Part shown: piece after piece, positions 11,447 to 11,630 of the stretch | How the letters are laid out: every line of letters begins with the position of its first letter | How positions within the stretch are numbered: the stretch's first letter is position 1 | From: a bacterium | GTDB lineage: Bacteria; UBP18; UBA7526 | Reading direction: 5' to 3' | Length of the DNA stretch: 11,630 bases | Assembly: GCA_011049955.1 (NCBI GenBank) | Contig: DRGV01000070.1 | Location: 1-11,630 of the forward strand | Position numbers and translations under genes: made by a program | The notes under the pieces: generated by a model | The model's input: the letters and a program-made list of their open reading frames with translations, nothing else | Databases searched by the model: none | What the model was told of the DNA's origin: nothing

Positions 11447-11630
11447 ATGAAAGAAAAAGAGGACGATTTTCAGTTTGATTTTGAGAGGCTAAAGGTCTAC
11501 CAGTTTACCCTGAGATTTATAGATAAAATCTTTGAGGTGTATAGAAAGTTACCAAAAGAATTTAAATATTCTATAGGCAGTAATCTGTTAAGAGCTGGCT
11601 TATCTATTGCGAATAATCTGGCGGAAGGAA
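11447..11630 (+). CDS. Four-helix-bundle protein (23S rRNA intervening-sequence / S23-like), 3'-truncated
   Basis: ATG 11447 opens a frame that runs off the window end after 61 codons. The visible part starts MKEKEDDFQFDFERLKVYQF and shows the family pattern F(E/R)xLxVYQ...F...VYRKLPKEFKYSIGSNLLRAGLSIANNLAEG, the hallmark of the small (~120 residue) four-helix-bundle proteins named after genes found in 23S rRNA intervening sequences. Family members are small, helical, often near repeats or mobile DNA, and distantly related to the accessory protein of diversity-generating retroelements; their cellular role is not known. Only a weak AAGAAG ribosome-binding site precedes it. CAGTAACCAG repeats lie immediately upstream. 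It interrupts the expected proB-proA neighbourhood, suggesting insertion (inference). Confidence 0.88.
   Translation, partial: MKEKEDDFQFDFERLKVYQFTLRFIDKIFEVYRKLPKEFKYSIGSNLLRAGLSIANNLAEG

Overview
The window is a bacterial chromosomal segment with every gene on the + strand. It holds two classic housekeeping clusters. Positions 1-5217 carry the cell-elongation (rod-shape) cluster mreB (5' end missing), mreC, mreD, mrdA (PBP2) and rodA. Together these build the cytoskeletal filament, its membrane scaffold, the cross-linking transpeptidase and the SEDS glycan polymerase. Positions 5376-7853 carry a fusion of two families usually found next to each other, a B12-binding-like radical SAM protein (TIGR03960-like) and a DUF2344 'radical SAM-linked' protein (TIGR03936-like). 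Positions 8150-11380 carry rplU, rpmA, obgE and proB, headed by a near-consensus sigma-70-type promoter at 7941-7969. A truncated four-helix-bundle (23S rRNA intervening-sequence / S23-like) gene starts at 11447 and runs off the end.

The genes themselves are conventional. The gene order, the Arg AGA/AGG-rich codon use and a mixed GC content fit a deep-branching, possibly uncultured Gram-negative-type bacterium. Candidate-phylum lineages such as Omnitrophota or 'Desantisbacteria' come to mind because of the intergenic repeat style. That placement is a low-confidence impression from memory, not a result.

The unusual part is what lies between and inside the genes. Most of the larger gaps, and several coding ends or linkers, contain a different short tandem or palindromic repeat: GGGTT/AACCC hairpins before mreC and before the radical SAM gene; an AGTA/TACT inverted repeat spanning the mrdA stop; CGCGAATTATCGCG direct repeats; an 8-nt CAAACCGG array that forms the linker of the radical SAM fusion; ATCCAGG repeats inside DUF2344; an AT-rich palindromic element between rplU and rpmA; and TCGC-rich repeats before obgE.

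The best candidate for something undescribed is a palindromic element with CCCGTTAGA-like termini. One copy sits in frame inside rodA (68 bp plus a 4-bp flanking TGAG repeat, 72 nt = 24 codons) and folds as a three-way junction. A related element of about 135 bp, flanked by TTTA repeats, sits in the rplU leader. Removing the rodA copy together with one TGAG gives an uninterrupted, ordinary RodA sequence. No stretch longer than 300 bases lacks a gene; the longest gap (7854-8149) holds the rplU promoter and leader.
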